DNA of 11,328 nt from Dehalococcoidia bacterium (lineage in GTDB: Bacteria; Chloroflexota; Dehalococcoidia; GIF9; UBA5629). The position numbers and the translations under genes are program-made. This document shows, piece by piece, positions 11,088 to 11,328 of the stretch (the stretch's first letter is position 1; every line of letters begins with the position of its first letter). The notes under the pieces were generated by a model, which was not told the origin of the DNA, searched no databases, and worked only from the letters and a program-made list of their open reading frames with translations. The DNA is taken from the NCBI GenBank assembly GCA_016927965.1, contig JAFGLP010000115.1:1-11328 (forward strand), given 5' to 3'.

Positions 11088-11328
11088 ATGGACATACTGG
11101 CAGGACTTAACCCCGCTCAGAAAGAAGCGGTACAGTATATAGAAGGACCCCTGCTGATACTGGCCGGGCCAGGCAGCGGCAAGACGCGCGTCATCACTCA
11201 CCGCATCGCCTACCTGGTCAGGACCACCGGCGTCAGCCCGCGCCGCATCATGGCAGTGACCTTCACCAACAAGGCCGCCCGCGAGATGAAGGAACGCCTG
11301 CAGAAACTGCTGGGGCAGGTTGCCGACA
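11088..11328 (+). CDS. pcrA: UvrD/PcrA-type superfamily 1 DNA helicase, N-terminal part
   Basis: The first 80 codons of an SF1A helicase that runs off the window end. The Q-motif LNPAQKEAV (7-15, Gln11), Walker A AGPGSGKT (26-33) and motif Ia [14 protein letters not shown] (58-71) are all intact. Such enzymes unwind DNA 3' to 5' in repair and replication-fork maintenance. The ATG comes five bases after the lipoprotein stop with no Shine-Dalgarno, so translation probably depends on ribosomes finishing the upstream gene. PcrA and UvrD cannot be told apart from this part, so the symbol is tentative. Confidence 0.9.
   Translation, partial: MDILAGLNPAQKEAVQYIEGPLLILAGPGSGKTRVITHRIAYLVRTTGVSPRRIMAVTFTNKAAREMKERLQKLLGQVAD

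Overview
The window looks like a piece of an anaerobic bacterial chromosome. The gene set (a DUF2089 protein beside a YvlB/LiaX-type SHOCT-like protein, an AbfD-type [4Fe-4S]/FAD enzyme, Ig-like surface proteins with a zinc-ribbon tail, a PcrA-type helicase) and a mostly 55-65% G+C background with strong GGAGG ribosome sites would fit a Chloroflexota (Dehalococcoidia-like) genome. That is an inference from content, not a phylogenetic result; a Bacillota-related anaerobe is not excluded.

Layout. (1) 1-1833, plus strand: a likely sigma70 promoter and AT-only palindrome, then a DUF2089 HTH regulator, a SHOCT-like helper protein and a membrane-anchored SAM methyltransferase, which read as one operon with a hairpin in the first gap. 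(2) 1834-2103: no convincing gene; its right end holds a fragment of a zinc-ribbon coding end. (3) 2104-4740: a visibly AT-richer block (about 40% G+C in sampled lines) with a TetR-type repressor and an AbfD/HpaB-family enzyme, both on minus, plus several strong dyads. The block is bracketed by a 30-bp direct repeat (26/30 identical) that is the end of a zinc-ribbon gene, so it looks like an inserted or rearranged module. (4) 4774-10423, minus strand: reading in gene direction, a CNNM/CorC-type transporter, a free-standing extracytoplasmic dCache protein, a secreted Cys-rich repeat protein and a single-pass Ig-like protein with a cytoplasmic zinc ribbon. The last two are 53 bp apart and look co-expressed from a good promoter at about 8079-8107. 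(5) 10616-11328, plus strand: an extended -10 promoter, a small lipoprotein and the start of a UvrD/PcrA helicase.

How they may work together. The TetR protein is likely self-regulating through a 23-bp dyad that also places its Shine-Dalgarno in a hairpin loop, and may control the AbfD-like gene just upstream of it. That enzyme keeps nearly all residues known for 4-hydroxybutyryl-CoA dehydratase, but its His/Cys cluster loop is two residues shorter and has no counterpart of the active-site Tyr, so its substrate should be left open. The Cys-rich and Ig/zinc-ribbon proteins look like a surface pair of unknown role.
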